Part shown: piece by piece, positions 1 to 7,531 of the stretch | Numbering within the stretch: position 1 is the first letter of the stretch | How the letters are laid out: the number at the start of each line of letters is the position of its first letter | The notes under the pieces: model-generated | Databases searched by the model: none | What the model was told of the DNA's origin: nothing | What the model saw: the letters and a program-made list of their open reading frames with translations, nothing else | Translations under genes and position numbers: made by a program | Assembly: GCA_947459185.1 (NCBI GenBank) | Contig: CANHCU010000028.1 | Coordinates: 1 to 35,544, forward strand | DNA length: 35,544 bases | Reading direction: 5' to 3' | Origin: Planctomycetaceae bacterium | GTDB lineage: Bacteria; Planctomycetota; Planctomycetia; Pirellulales; UBA1268

Positions 1-54
1 CGCTCGAAGTCAGGCGGCGGCACGGATGCCAGCCGTCTCTTCGAGTCCGATTGA
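1..54 (+). CDS. C-terminal end of an unidentified upstream protein (partial)
   Basis: The window opens inside a reading frame that runs from base 1 to TGA at 52-54, with a second in-frame stop TAG at 55-57. The 17 visible residues are Ser/Gly-rich and end in SRLFESD, which is too short to identify. A terminator-like hairpin follows on the same strand at 108-150, which fits the 3' end of a transcription unit. That this is coding is an inference from these two facts only. Confidence 0.35.
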   Translation, partial: RSKSGGGTDASRLFESD

Positions 55-107
55 TAGATTCCGCAAAGTCTCCGTCCAATCGCTCCCGGAAACGGTTCAG
101 CTTCCCC

Positions 108-150
108 GCCCCCCTGGGATCTGGACCGTTCCGGGGGCCTTTGTTTTTTT
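108..150 (+). terminator. Intrinsic terminator-like hairpin after the upstream gene
   Basis: GCCCCC at 108-113 can pair with GGGGGC at 133-138, and this is followed by CTTTGTTTTTTT (139-150), the stem-plus-T-run layout of a rho-independent terminator. The loop is long (19 bases), so the stem is not ideal. The next gene begins at about 198 on the same strand and would need its own promoter. Confidence 0.6.
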
Positions 151-197
151 AGGGCCTGCTGGTGACGCGAGAGCCCGTGGGCGTATCCTTCTCTGAT

Positions 198-452
198 ATG
201 TCCACTCCCGCAAAGCCAACGCCGCCGGGCGCCGAACGCATCATCGCCGGGATCATGGCGGCGATTGTCGTCTGGGGCCTCTTTCACGCCGTGGGTGCCT
301 GGACGCTCAACCACGATGCACGGCGTCCGCTCATCGTGCTCGCCTGCGTGGCGGCGTTTCTGGGGTTCTGGCTGGCGCTGCTGGCTGCCCGCAGGCGGCG
401 GTTGGAACGGCAGGCCCGTCTTCAGGATGAAACTCGCGAACAACGGAGGTGA
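198..452 (+). CDS. Small two-helix inner-membrane protein, function unknown
   Basis: An 84-residue protein with two hydrophobic stretches (about residues 14-34 and 43-63), separated by a short polar turn and followed by a strongly basic tail (RRRRLERQARLQDETREQRR). The basic tail suggests both ends face the cytoplasm. The start chosen is ATG 198; a GTG at 162 in the same frame would add 12 residues that do not look conserved in character. Its stop (450-452) overlaps the Shine-Dalgarno sequence GGAGGT of the decarboxylase at 456, so the two are very probably cotranscribed and translationally linked. I do not recognise the family; a role as a membrane partner of the decarboxylase is only suggested by position. 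Confidence 0.6.
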   Translation: MSTPAKPTPPGAERIIAGIMAAIVVWGLFHAVGAWTLNHDARRPLIVLACVAAFLGFWLALLAARRRRLERQARLQDETREQRR

Positions 453-455
453 CCC

Positions 456-2180
456 ATGGCGATCGTGCTCGGCGCGAGTCTCGATAACGGCCTCGTGGCC
501 ATGTCCCACCAGCGGCCTGCGGTGGCGCGGTCGGAGAGCGTCACCAGCCTGTCGATCGGGCAATATCTGATCCGCCGGCTCTCCGACTATGGCATCCGCC
601 ACGTCTTCGGCCTGCCGGGCGACTACGTGCTCTCCTTCTACAGCATGCTCGAGCACAGCCCGCTCGACCTCGTCAACTGCACCCGCGAAGACTGCGCGGG
701 CTTCGCCGCCGATGCCTATGCCCGAGTCAACGGCATGGGGGCTGTCTGCGTGACCTATGGCGTGGGAGCCCTGAGCCTGGCCAACTCGATCGCGGGAGCC
801 TACGCCGAAAAGAGCCCGGTGGTGCTGATCTCGGGTGCGCCAGGCATCGGTGAACGGGTCAACGACCCGCTGCTGCATCACCGCGTGCGGGAATGGCGGA
901 CGCAACTCGACGTGTTCGAGAAGATCTGCGCCGCCAGCCGCGAGATCGTCGATCCTGCCACCGCCTTTCGCGACATCGACTTCCTCCTCGACACGGCCCA
1001 CCGCCACAAGCGACCGGTCTATATCGAACTCCCCCGCGACATCGTCGGGGTCGTGCCTGACCAGATCCGACCCTACACCCACGCCGAAGCGCGGAGCGAT
1101 CCCGACGCGCTCGCGGAGGCCGTCAAGGAGGCGATGACGCGGATCGCGGCTGCCAAGAAGCCCGTGATCATCGCCGGTATCGAACTGCATCGCTACGGAC
1201 TGCAGGCGGAGGCAGTGCAGTTGGCCGAGGTGTCTGGGATTCCGATTGCCGCCACGATGCTCGCCAAGAGCGTCGTCAGCGAGGTGCATCCGCTCTACAT
1301 CGGGCTCTATGAAGGGGCGATGGGCCGCCGCGACGTGACCGAGTTCGTGGAGGAGAGCGACTGCGTGATCCTCCTGGGCACGATCCTCACCGACATCGAC
1401 CTGGGCATCTTCACTGCCAAGCTCGATGCCGGGAACAGCATCTTCGCCGCCAGCGACAGGCTGCGAATCAGCCACCACCATTTCGACCACGTGCTGCTGG
1501 CCGACTTCATCCGGGCGCTGGTCGCAGCCAAGCCCCACGGCGCGCAGCGGCAACTGCCACCAGGCCCAGCCACGGCCCGCGGGCCATACGTCCTCCAGCC
1601 CGACGCGCCGATCACGACCAGACAGCTCGTGCGACGGCTCGACGAGTCGCTCGACGACCGCACGATCGTCATCGCCGACGTGGGGGACGCACTCTTCGCG
1701 TCGAGCGAACTGGTGATCCGCGGCCAGACGGAATACATCGCGCCGGCCTACTACACCTCGATGGGGTTCGCCGTGCCGGCGGCACTGGGCGCCCAGATGG
1801 CCCGGCCCGATCTCAAGGTGGTGACGCTCGTCGGCGACGGCGCCTTCCAGATGACGGGCATGGAGCTTTCCACGATCGTCAAACGAGGCCTGCCGGTGAC
1901 GGTGATCGTGCTCGACAACAAGGGCTACGGTACTGAGCGGCTGCTTCTCGAGGGGAGCTTCAACGACATCAATCCGTGGCAGTATCAATTGCTACCGCAG
2001 GTGCTCGGCGGCGGCACCGGCTGGGAGGTGCGCACGGAAGGTGAGTTCGACGTTGCGATCACGCGGGCACTCGCCGACACGACGGGGATGAACATCATCC
2101 GAGTGCACATCGGCCTGGATGACCGCAGCACGACGCTCGACCGCCTCGCCGCAGGCCTCGCCAAGAAGGTCGCGCGGTGA
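456..2180 (+). CDS. Thiamine-diphosphate 2-oxoacid decarboxylase (pyruvate/indolepyruvate decarboxylase family)
   Basis: 574 residues, the usual length for this family, which decarboxylates 2-oxo acids (pyruvate, indolepyruvate, phenylpyruvate) to aldehydes using ThDP and Mg. Visible hallmarks: the ThDP-activating glutamate E78 in NCTREDCAGF, the paired histidines H141-H142 in LLHHR that mark PDC/IPDC enzymes rather than acetolactate synthases, the cofactor motif starting GDG at 460-462 and running to N488 (GDG...NKGYGTE), and E494, which sits where the PDC active-site glutamate lies. The start is set by a strong GGAGGT at 445-450 ahead of ATG 456; an internal ATG at 501 is less well placed. 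It follows the small membrane protein with no gap. Substrate cannot be told from sequence. It is not acetolactate synthase or benzaldehyde lyase, given the HH motif. Confidence 0.9.
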   Translation: MAIVLGASLDNGLVAMSHQRPAVARSESVTSLSIGQYLIRRLSDYGIRHVFGLPGDYVLSFYSMLEHSPLDLVNCTREDCAGFAADAYARVNGMGAVCVTYGVGALSLANSIAGAYAEKSPVVLISGAPGIGERVNDPLLHHRVREWRTQLDVFEKICAASREIVDPATAFRDIDFLLDTAHRHKRPVYIELPRDIVGVVPDQIRPYTHAEARSDPDALAEAVKEAMTRIAAAKKPVIIAGIELHRYGLQAEAVQLAEVSGIPIAATMLAKSVVSEVHPLYIGLYEGAMGRRDVTEFVEESDCVILLGTILTDIDLGIFTAKLDAGNSIFAASDRLRISHHHFDHVLLADFIRALVAAKPHGAQRQLPPGPATARGPYVLQPDAPITTRQLVRRLDESLDDRTIVIADVGDALFASSELVIRGQTEYIAPAYYTSMGFAVPAALGAQMARPDLKVVTLVGDGAFQMTGMELSTIVKRGLPVTVIVLDNKGYGTERLLLEGSFNDINPWQYQLLPQVLGGGTGWEVRTEGEFDVAITRALADTTGMNIIRVHIGLDDRSTTLDRLAAGLAKKVAR

Positions 2181-2190
2181 TGGATAGGAA

Positions 2191-2258
2191 ATCCCATCGC
2201 TCACGTTCCGGGCTTGGATCGACGTTCCCATACAAGCCCCCGGCGTGAGCCGCGGGAT
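2191..2258. repeat. Dispersed palindromic repeat, copy 1
   Basis: Two 26-base arms (2191-2216 and 2233-2258) form an imperfect inverted repeat around a 16-base loop; 19 of 26 positions pair. The arms end in GGGCTTG/CAAGCCC and match the pattern of two more copies at 3263-3335 and 23548-23635. It fills the gap between two convergent genes (ends at 2180 and 2269), so as RNA it could act as a bidirectional 3' hairpin. No T-run follows, so it is better described as a REP/ERIC-like element than as a classical terminator. Confidence 0.65.
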
Positions 2259-2268
2259 ACCGGCCCGC

Positions 2269-3174
2269 TCATCCTGCCCGACGTCGCTCGTGCAGTGCGA
2301 GACAACCCACGATCAGGGAGATCACGCTCGCGAAGGCGGTGGGATCGATCTCGGGAACGGTGGTCACCTCGAACGTCGCCGAAAACGAGCCGGCGTTGTT
2401 GTCGTAGTAGTCGGGGCCGCCGACGAAATAGGCTCCATCGACGATGCCCAGGAAGAGTCGCGTGGCGCCGTCCGGAACCCAGAATGTCTGAACGCTTCCC
2501 GACCCCTCGCCGGTGAGGCCGTCGCCAATGTAAAATGTCTGCTGCAACTGGGGAGAGAGTTCGGAGAACGACCGGCCGATCGCCGTGCTGCTGAAGTCGA
2601 GGCTCGCCGGAGCCGGAGCGGTCGGCTCGTCATCGGTGAGGAACACGCCCGCCAGGAACATCACCCGTCGGTCAGTGGGAATGCTCTCGAACAGCTTCAT
2701 GCCTGAGATGCCGCCGAAGCTGTCCATGTCGACGTAGAACGTGGTCGGTGATCCTTCCGAAGGACTGATCAATCCGGGTGGAGTCGACGTGGTCAGGAAG
2801 TCGTTCGGAAAGTCGGCGTCAGCGAACATGACCGCGCCACCGTCGGGGCCGTTGAACTGGCCGATGTAATCGAGTGGAGCATCGACGTTGTTGTACGACA
2901 CCGATCCGCTGACGGAGAGGAACCGCAGCACGCGGCCGGTGCCGGGGTTGAGCGTCACAGATGGCGGGAGCGTGCCGAGGCCGTCGGTATGTGTAGCGCT
3001 GGCGGGCGGCACCGACGCGCTGCCGGAGAGGTAGATGTTCGACTTCGAGTCGACGGACAACGTCGTCTGCGCCTGCGCCTCGGGCGGAGCCACAAAGAGG
3101 CAAGCCCACGCCGCAAGAGAAAAGGCCATCGCGGCGACGTGATTCGGTGCACACACTGAAACGATCCGACGCAT
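2269..3174 (-). CDS. Secreted VPEID-CTERM protein with PA-IL-lectin-like domain
   Basis: 301 residues. An N-terminal signal peptide (basic MRR, hydrophobic core, probable cleavage after AQA near residue 35) targets it for export. The C-terminus from residue 273 reads VPEIDPTAF, then a hydrophobic helix, then HERRRAG: the three-part PEP-CTERM-type sorting tail (here of the VPEID kind) handled by exosortases. The central region ends with a motif of the type VPDGATRLFLGIVDG...YYDNNAGSF, which resembles the calcium-binding galactose-lectin (PA-IL/LecA) fold seen in many CTERM proteins. Start chosen at ATG 3174 because the signal peptide begins there; a possible start at 3213 adds 13 unlikely residues. 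Probably displayed at the surface or in the matrix. Ligand unknown. No exosortase is present in the window. Confidence 0.8.
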   Translation of the reverse strand: MRRIVSVCAPNHVAAMAFSLAAWACLFVAPPEAQAQTTLSVDSKSNIYLSGSASVPPASATHTDGLGTLPPSVTLNPGTGRVLRFLSVSGSVSYNNVDAPLDYIGQFNGPDGGAVMFADADFPNDFLTTSTPPGLISPSEGSPTTFYVDMDSFGGISGMKLFESIPTDRRVMFLAGVFLTDDEPTAPAPASLDFSSTAIGRSFSELSPQLQQTFYIGDGLTGEGSGSVQTFWVPDGATRLFLGIVDGAYFVGGPDYYDNNAGSFSATFEVTTVPEIDPTAFASVISLIVGCLALHERRRAG

Positions 3175-3262
3175 GGGGAGTCCTTCTGCTTGATGAAAAA
3201 AGGGCCGCAGCAAAACAGCTACAGCCTAGTCGTGTTCGTCACGGGACGTGCAGGTGGCCCGT

Positions 3263-3335
3263 ATACCCTTGCTGGCGCTGCGGGCTTGGATGGAGAGGTG
3301 TTCCCATGCAAGCCCGAACCGCGAGCGAAAGGAAC
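3263..3335. repeat. Dispersed palindromic repeat, copy 2
   Basis: Left arm 3263-3288 and right arm 3309-3335 are diverged versions of the arms of copy 3 (left arm 23 of 26 positions the same), including GGGCTTG and CAAGCCCG ends, around a loop containing TTCCCATG. It lies in the 285-base space between the divergent starts at 3174 and 3460. The rest of that space has no gene that I can support and no convincing promoter. Confidence 0.65.
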
Positions 3336-3459
3336 AGAATAGCATGAAAGACTCGTTTTCGTGAGCCCGCAGCAGCGGGGTCAGGAGGGCCCTGGGCATT
3401 TCCATCCCGCTGCCGGATCGCCTATTCTGCAAGGGGTCGTTTTCCTCGGGGCCACCGCC

Positions 3460-4164
3460 ATGGATCGCATCGATCTCGTCTCCCGCGACCTCGTCGAATC
3501 GCTTGCGCAGGCCGCCACGATCGATGACCAACTGGCCATCCTGCGATCCACGTTCACCGTGGACCTGATGCAGCCCGACCAGCGTTTCGATTCGGAGTCT
3601 GTCTATTTCGTCATCGGGGCCGGAAGCAACTCCCTCATCCAGACGCACTCGCCGGCGATCGTGGATGGGCACCTGCATTTTCGTTCCTGCATGCACGACA
3701 CTCCGATGAAGCCGCTGGCCGTCGATCGGCTGCGCGCAGCGATCGAACGACAGCGTGTCTACGTCGTGCAGCCAAAGGCGGTCGATCCGAGCGAACGCGA
3801 CCAGATCCTGGACGTCGGCTCCCTGAGCCAGCTTATCGACGCCGCCCAACGCAGCGGCCTGGTGCCGGGCATCGCCACCATCATCCAGGTCCGCGACTGT
3901 GAATTTCGACTGGGACGCTACCAGCAAGGGCTCCAGCTGATTGAATCGCAGTTTCAGTCGTTCCAGGGGAGGGCCGCACAGCGGATGCAACAACTGGCTC
4001 GTGAAGACCTCGACATTGCCGCCGGCCGCATCAAGATGTCTGGCAAGGAGCTCCAGATCAAACGGCAGCGCGACAGACAGCAAACCCAGGCCGTCGATCG
4101 CGCACGCACGCGTTTCTCGCGAGTGTTGGAGGGCCTACGGACGCTCGTCAAACGTGGTCTGTAG
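3460..4164 (+). CDS. Hypothetical helical protein with basic coiled-coil C-terminus
   Basis: 234 residues, no signal peptide and no membrane segment, so probably cytoplasmic. The first two thirds look like a mixed alpha/beta domain; the last 70 or so residues are rich in Gln, Arg and Lys (for example RMQQLAREDLDIAAGR and KRQRDRQQTQAVDRAR) and should form a basic coiled coil. Start chosen at ATG 3460; the frame stays open back to a GTG at 3361, but the extra residues look non-coding. The opposite strand also carries an open frame (3226-4083), which I judge to be the shadow because its composition is unlike a protein. Ends in a shared hairpin with the convergent metallopeptidase gene. I do not recognise the family. 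Confidence 0.6.
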   Translation: MDRIDLVSRDLVESLAQAATIDDQLAILRSTFTVDLMQPDQRFDSESVYFVIGAGSNSLIQTHSPAIVDGHLHFRSCMHDTPMKPLAVDRLRAAIERQRVYVVQPKAVDPSERDQILDVGSLSQLIDAAQRSGLVPGIATIIQVRDCEFRLGRYQQGLQLIESQFQSFQGRAAQRMQQLAREDLDIAAGRIKMSGKELQIKRQRDRQQTQAVDRARTRFSRVLEGLRTLVKRGL

Positions 4165-4217
4165 GGAAAGGGGACGCAGCTCGTTTGGACGCCCAAAAGA
4201 GCTGCGTACCCCTTTCC
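4165..4217. terminator. Near-perfect inverted repeat between convergent genes (bidirectional terminator candidate)
   Basis: GGAAAGGGGACGCAGCTC at 4165-4182 pairs with the complementary 4199-4217 with only one extra base, leaving a 16-base loop (GTTTGGACGCCCAAAA) that itself contains TTTGG/CCAAA and can extend the stem. It starts on the base after the TAG of the plus-strand gene and ends one base before the stop of the minus-strand gene, exactly the place for a shared transcription end. There is no long T-run outside the stem, so it may instead protect 3' ends. Confidence 0.65.
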
Positions 4218-4218
4218 A

Positions 4219-5490
4219 TCACTTGAGGCCGGGCACGCCGACGGCTTTGCCATAGGCGGCGACGAGGTCGGCGAGTGATGCGTCGAACGAGTCCTCGAGG
4301 CTCTCCTCAACCGACATCCCCTCCTTGATGCCGCGGATGAACGCGGCAAACTTCTTGCGGTCGCGGGCCACCATGAATTTCACGAGGCTCGACGCGATGC
4401 CGTATTGCACGGCAGCGATGTGATGGTCGGGATCGGCTGCGAAGAAGTTCTCGCCGACGCCGCCGCTCGCCTTGATGAATTCGGCCGCGCGGGCCTCCTT
4501 CATCGGCACCTGCCGGCAGTGCGGCACAACCTGCGTGCCGACCCACTCGGCGATTCCCTCGTTGAGCCAGTTCGGCAGGTGCTCCGGCGACATCCAGCGG
4601 TGGTTGAAGCCGTGGCTCGTCTCGTGGACGAGCATGTGGGCGAAGGCAGACTGGTCGTTGCCCCGATGGCAGGCCATCACCACACGGCCATCGCTCCGCT
4701 GGTGGCAGAGCCCGTGTGCCCCCCTCGTCTCGACCTTCATGAACCGGGGTTCGAAGGCAATGAAGTCCTCCTCGCGGAGGAAGGCGATCACCAGGCACTT
4801 TCCTTTCCAGACCGGTTCTCCCCGCGGGATGCCGTAGAGATCACAGAGGAAATCGTGCATGGCATCGAGCTTCGCCGTGAATGGCGCCATCTGTGCGGCC
4901 GGGATGTCGGTGGCGACGAGAAACTCATGCGTCTGGCTCACCGCGAGGGCCGGAAAGTCTTTCTGCACTTCGGCCAGGAAGGCCTCCAGTTCAGCGACCT
5001 GCGTTGCATGCTCCTCGGCCGAGAGCGACGGCCAGGGCTCGACGCCATTCGCCTCCATCCGTGCCCGCGACTCCGCCACCTGCCGGTCGTGGAGATCGCG
5101 GACGCGGCGGCTGCGGGCCAGCGCCGTGCTCGAGGCCTTGGCGTCGGCCTCGTGGATCGTCTCGCGGCCTGCGATGATCCTGGCGATCCCGCTCACCGGC
5201 ACGCTCGTCGTCTTCGACTCGCCCTCGCCGCGCAGGCGGATCGCCGTGGCCCGGTCGCCGCGGGTTGTGATCCCCTCGAGCACCGGCCGCACGAGCCGCT
5301 TGCCTGACCCCAATTCCACGAGGTCGAGCGTCTGGCCGACATGCGGCTCGAGCGTGGTGGCAAGGTCGTCGGCGTGCGTCGAGCCCACGCAGGCGAGCAG
5401 CAATGCCCACGCGATGCTGCGGAAAAAGGTGACTGTCACCTTTTGCAGAGGCACCTTTTTCAGACGCCGGGAGTCAGTCGATCGCATCAC
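4219..5490 (-). CDS. Secreted gluzincin-type metallopeptidase, DUF1570-like
   Basis: 423 residues from ATG 5490. A hydrophobic signal segment (about residues 22-38, ending STHA-DD) indicates export. The zinc motif HETSH (H289, E290, H293) is followed by WLNEGIAEWVG, where E311 is the likely third ligand, as in gluzincins and the DUF1570 family common in planctomycetes. Between signal and catalytic domain lies a charged helical stretch (about 115-180). The N-terminus is odd: residues 10-23 (KKVPLQKVTVTFF) are encoded by a short palindromic element at 5423-5460, so the true start may be a GTG at 5439 that keeps the signal peptide. The gene overlaps the stop of the CinA/NadD-like gene (5474) by 17 bases, suggesting an operon. 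Substrate unknown. Confidence 0.8.
   Translation of the reverse strand: MMRSTDSRRLKKVPLQKVTVTFFRSIAWALLLACVGSTHADDLATTLEPHVGQTLDLVELGSGKRLVRPVLEGITTRGDRATAIRLRGEGESKTTSVPVSGIARIIAGRETIHEADAKASSTALARSRRVRDLHDRQVAESRARMEANGVEPWPSLSAEEHATQVAELEAFLAEVQKDFPALAVSQTHEFLVATDIPAAQMAPFTAKLDAMHDFLCDLYGIPRGEPVWKGKCLVIAFLREEDFIAFEPRFMKVETRGAHGLCHQRSDGRVVMACHRGNDQSAFAHMLVHETSHGFNHRWMSPEHLPNWLNEGIAEWVGTQVVPHCRQVPMKEARAAEFIKASGGVGENFFAADPDHHIAAVQYGIASSLVKFMVARDRKKFAAFIRGIKEGMSVEESLEDSFDASLADLVAAYGKAVGVPGLK
5423..5460. repeat. Short palindromic element inside the start of the metallopeptidase gene
   Basis: A perfect 9-base inverted repeat (arm AAAAGGTGA at 5424-5432, 3-base loop, partner 5436-5444) is followed at 5452-5460 by a second partner arm CACCTTTTT, so the left arm can pair with either. 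On the minus strand it lies 30-68 bases inside the predicted reading frame and encodes KKVPLQKVTVTFF. It looks like a mobile or REP-like palindrome, or a translational/transcriptional attenuator, rather than protein-driven sequence. A weakly similar stretch occurs at 19783-19806. Confidence 0.55.
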
Positions 5491-6670
5491 GTTGACGCCT
5501 CAGTGCCGTGCTCGAGATGTCCATGCGAAAATCCCGCTGCGACACAAAGGTGGTCACCGCCCTCAGGGCCGGCGGCACGTCGAGCCGTACGGGATCCTCG
5601 AACTCGCCGTTTCGCTCTCTTCCAAACACGATCAGGCCGCGGGCCTGCGTGGCGATCCGTTGCGCGGCACGATCCGCCGCCTCGGCCCAACCACCATAGT
5701 AGGTGGGATTTGCGAGCCGCGCATACGTGTCGGCCCCCATCACGAAGGTGCCCTCTGGAAAGACATCGAGCTTCTCCACGAAGGTGGCTGCCCGCGTGAA
5801 CCAGAGCGAACGGCCAGCGAACTGTGCTGCCCGCGACTCCATCTCCAGATAGTCGAGAGCCGGCTTATCGACATTCATGATTGACAGTTCGAAGTCGAGC
5901 GGTCGTCCGGCGATCTCCTCGGCGACGCGCGCCATACGCAGGTGTCCCTCGTGGAGCGGATCGAACGAACCCGCAAAGACGAGCATGCCTGCAGCGGGAT
6001 GCGTGTCGGCGGAGAGCGCGGTCGCTGTAGGCTGCGGCCGTGATGGATCGCGACTGGCATGCACCGCGGGCCGCGCGTGGGCGAGCAGCTCGCGCCATGG
6101 GGTCGCGGGCTCGCAGCAGGTGATCTCGACGTGCTCGTCTTCGAGAAGGCCCAGGCTGACCGGCGATGAAGGCGAGCGGCACCCGCTCGTGAAGCGAGCG
6201 AGCCGCTCCAGCAGCAATGCCGCCGCGACCGTCTCCTCCTCGGCCCGCGCCCGGGCCTCCTTGTGGAGCACGAGCGTGGCCACGCTCGTCGCGCTGAGGC
6301 CGTGCACCGCGACCACGATCCGGTGAGGGCCGCGCTTCGGCACGCGCGACCGCAGGCTGGCCGTCACCGCGACGCCGATCGCGGTGGCCGGCGTGGCTCC
6401 CAGTCCACAGGCCCGTTGCCACGCCATCACCGCCAGCCGCCTGGCTGTCTGCGACGAGCAGTAGCTCTCCTGAGGCCCGCCCAGCACACGGTCAATGGCC
6501 TCTCTCGCGTAGGGCACCAGGCACTCGAGCACCACGCTGCTTGCCCCAGGGGTGGCCAGCAGGTGGGGAATCGCCGACGAACCTCCCCCGGTTGCGACGA
6601 TGACGACCTGCGAACCGGAGGCCTCCAGTCCGTCGAGCAGGGAGGCGGAATCGATCAGCGGTTGGGTCAT
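5474..6670 (-). CDS. Fusion of CinA-C/PncC-like domain and NadD-like nucleotidylyltransferase
   Basis: 398 residues from ATG 6670 (the frame is open further upstream to 6808, but those residues look non-coding). Residues 20-135 resemble the CinA C-terminal / NMN deamidase domain (TGGGSS at 28-32, PGASSVVLECLVPYAREA at 41-58, PKRGPHRIVVAVHG). Residues 229-398 are a nucleotidylyltransferase: GSFDPLHEGHLRMA (234-247) carries the HxGH-type ATP motif, VMGADTYARL follows near 310-319, and MDISSTALR (383-391) is the ISSTxxR motif of NadD. PncC turns NMN into NaMN and NadD turns NaMN into NaAD, so the fusion would join consecutive steps of NAD recycling. However, the CinA catalytic ESCTGG and Y-x4-K signatures are changed (TGGGSS; YAREAI), so the first domain may be inactive. 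Two-domain proteins of this layout exist in plants and fungi, from memory. Confidence 0.75.
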   Translation of the reverse strand: MTQPLIDSASLLDGLEASGSQVVIVATGGGSSAIPHLLATPGASSVVLECLVPYAREAIDRVLGGPQESYCSSQTARRLAVMAWQRACGLGATPATAIGVAVTASLRSRVPKRGPHRIVVAVHGLSATSVATLVLHKEARARAEEETVAAALLLERLARFTSGCRSPSSPVSLGLLEDEHVEITCCEPATPWRELLAHARPAVHASRDPSRPQPTATALSADTHPAAGMLVFAGSFDPLHEGHLRMARVAEEIAGRPLDFELSIMNVDKPALDYLEMESRAAQFAGRSLWFTRAATFVEKLDVFPEGTFVMGADTYARLANPTYYGGWAEAADRAAQRIATQARGLIVFGRERNGEFEDPVRLDVPPALRAVTTFVSQRDFRMDISSTALRRQRDAID

Positions 6671-6796
6671 GTGAGGTGCCAGGTGCTTGCCTGCTCTGCC
6701 GAGCCTGCGCCGTTTGACAGCAGCCGATCGATCGTGGCAGTCGATCTCCAGCGGCGGTTTCCCAACAGCCGATGTGGATGCTGGGAGGACAATTTC

Positions 6797-7429
6797 ATGA
6801 TACCGCAACTGTGTTCCAGGCTTGGCGTGGGTCCGTGGGGTCGGTTTCTGTTGTTCGCCCTGGCTCTCGCCGCTGCTGCGGCCGGGACATCGCTGGCGGC
6901 AGATGAGGCCAATCCCTCAACGAAATTGCCAGATCAGCTCGACACCGTGCGAGACGATCTGGGGGATCGCGACGATCTCTCCGAACAGGCCGCGGCACGC
7001 CGGCGGGCCGAGCGGCAGCAGATGAGCGACCAGAAAAAGAAGTCCGAAGACGCCGCCGTCAAACAGGCCGATCCACTCAAGGGCACCCAGCGGATCAGCC
7101 CGGAGAAGACCGGTCAGGATGCCAGCCAAGTGATGGCGAAGATGACCAAGCCGCGTACCGACTCGTGGGCCGACTGGCAGGCGCCCGTCGAGCCGCTGCA
7201 TCGGTGCGGGGAGCCGCGGGCGCTGCCGCCCTGCGTTCCGCCGCCGCCCTGCCATCCGAGCATGCCTCCTGTCCCCTACGATCTTGTTGGCGTGCAGGGA
7301 GTGCCATCGGGCGGCCCGATCTATGAAGGCCCCTGCCGGCCCCGCACCGGGACGCACGACGACTGCCCCCATCCGCACCTCCACCGGCTCTACGACCGGT
7401 TCTTCGACGCCTTCTACATGTGGAAGTAG
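6797..7429 (+). CDS. Secreted Pro/Cys-containing protein, function unknown
   Basis: 210 residues. Start ATG 6797 has a clear GGGAGGA at 6783-6789. A signal peptide covers about residues 1-35 (hydrophobic core FLLFALALAAAAAGTSLAA). The middle is charged and probably helical (DLSEQAAARRRAERQQMSDQ), followed by a segment with six Cys and many Pro (RCGEPRALPPCVPPPPC...) and a His/Asp/Tyr-rich end (PHPHLHRLYDRFFDAFYMWK). The Cys pattern could form disulfides or bind metal outside the cytoplasm. Divergent from the CinA/NadD-like gene with 126 bases between the two starts; that space contains a TTGACA at 6714 but no matching -10 at the right distance. I do not recognise the family. Confidence 0.65.
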   Translation: MIPQLCSRLGVGPWGRFLLFALALAAAAAGTSLAADEANPSTKLPDQLDTVRDDLGDRDDLSEQAAARRRAERQQMSDQKKKSEDAAVKQADPLKGTQRISPEKTGQDASQVMAKMTKPRTDSWADWQAPVEPLHRCGEPRALPPCVPPPPCHPSMPPVPYDLVGVQGVPSGGPIYEGPCRPRTGTHDDCPHPHLHRLYDRFFDAFYMWK

Positions 7430-7531
7430 CTGTCGGGACGGCGAGGCGCAAGGGGGATGCGACTAAGGCGGTTTTGGGCTATGCTCCGCGGCTTAAGCAC
7501 TGCTCGGTGAGCCTCGGAGGGAACAATCGTC

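Noticed and set aside
3226..4083. Minus-strand open frame opposite the 3460-4164 gene
   Set aside because: Its composition (many His, Arg, Asp in no helical or strand pattern) is typical of a shadow frame, and the hairpin at 4165-4217 fits the end of the plus-strand gene.
6714..6742. TTGACA ahead of the secreted Pro/Cys protein
   Set aside because: A perfect -35 box, but no acceptable -10 sequence 16-18 bases downstream.
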